34,630 nucleotides of DNA from Calcarisporiella thermophila CBS 279.70. Lineage: Eukaryota > Calcarisporiellomycota. The stretch spans positions 53,679-88,308 of the forward strand of contig NW_027192194.1 in the NCBI RefSeq assembly GCF_041956535.1. The letters are read 5' to 3'. Under the pieces are notes generated by a model. It searched no databases. It saw only the letters and a list, made by a program, of their open reading frames with translations, and was not told the origin of the DNA. Numbering within the stretch: the stretch's first letter is position 1; the number at the start of each line of letters is the position of its first letter. Shown in pieces: positions 34,124 to 34,630 of this stretch. Both the position numbers and the translations under genes were made by a program.

Positions 34124-34630
34124 CTTTAACATAGACTAAATGGAAATCGCAATGCACAAAGCGTGTTTAAGTCCAGAGGGACGGCAATGAGCTATGCGAT
34201 TAAGGTAGGATGGATGGATGGATGAAAATGAATGCAATATATCTTTAAGACTAAAATAGCATATGTGACTGTTTTTATGTCTATAGTAATCAGATCAAAA
34301 TTCCAAAGTATAGTAAAAAAACTGAATATATAGGGCCAGACCTGAGAAAAACTGGCAATAAAGTTCAAGATAAGAACACTCCAAAAAATATAAAAGGCGC
34401 TTATATATAAATATAATGCTAGTTTGTTGATCGATTCACACTATTGTGGTGATGAATAGTGATATTTATTGCCAACTTAAAATGCCTAATTCTGAAAACT
34501 AGAGGTAAAAAAATGGGTTTTGCTCTCATAAACAAATAAGTGTATCTAAAGATTTGCTATATACAAGTTAAATCTAAAATCTATACAGTTATTATATTTA
34601 CTTTTTTTCTTTTGCCAAGCCGTTCCAATA
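34124..34630. other. Intergenic to right edge, nothing recognised
   Basis: RPP1 promoter region. A short TGGA/ATGG tandem run (about 34209-34223) is the only repeat. AT-rich tracts, no coding-like frame or RNA gene seen. Confidence 0.55.

Overview
This window is nuclear DNA from a fungus. The genes are split by many short spliceosomal introns: I count 55 introns in 14 protein genes, nearly all 49-100 nt, with GT donors and AG acceptors. The gene set is eukaryotic: dynamin, Rho GTPase, PARN, CENP-K, cofilin, ribosomal P1. A saccharopine dehydrogenase (LYS1) points to the alpha-aminoadipate lysine pathway, which is typical of fungi. VPS1, RHO3, PNS1 and URA4 resemble their yeast counterparts closely at key motifs, but intron density, a kept PARN and a kept CENP-K do not look like budding yeast. 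I cannot name the species; an early-diverging fungal lineage is possible. Intergenic DNA is AT-rich.

Layout, left to right. 1-3708: a possible edge fragment, a tRNA-Arg(ACG), and a PNS1/CTL choline-transporter-like gene, all on the minus strand, then a gap holding an unassigned coding-like segment on the plus strand. 3709-7056: very-long-chain 3-ketoacyl-CoA reductase and an alpha/beta hydrolase (both minus). 7057-12791: a gene-poor stretch with decayed repeats around one plus-strand monocarboxylate-type transporter. 12792-18435: RRP12 (ribosome biogenesis) and RHO3 (polarity GTPase), both minus. 19555-22437: LYS1 and an intron-less HSL-type hydrolase (both minus). 22438-24380: an 84-bp terminal inverted repeat pair around a run of 400 N. 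24381-33464: VPS1 (minus) divergent from CENP-K (plus), then URA4 and PARN (minus), with PARN divergent from cofilin (plus). 33715-34123: ribosomal protein P1 (minus).

The genes do not form a pathway cluster. They are a normal mix of housekeeping genes: membrane transport, fatty-acid elongation, ribosome assembly, trafficking, actin turnover, pyrimidine and lysine synthesis, mRNA deadenylation and kinetochore function. The 14 exon models were built by hand from splice sites, and in each one the exon lengths sum to a multiple of three and the reading phase is kept at every junction.

I found no convincing new biological system. The best leads are the inverted-repeat element whose gap is flanked by an identical 24-mer (the gap may be an assembly artefact), a possible C/D-box snoRNA in the one oversized URA4 intron, a coding-like segment near 3384-3521, and two pairs of diverged direct repeats beside the transporter and RRP12.
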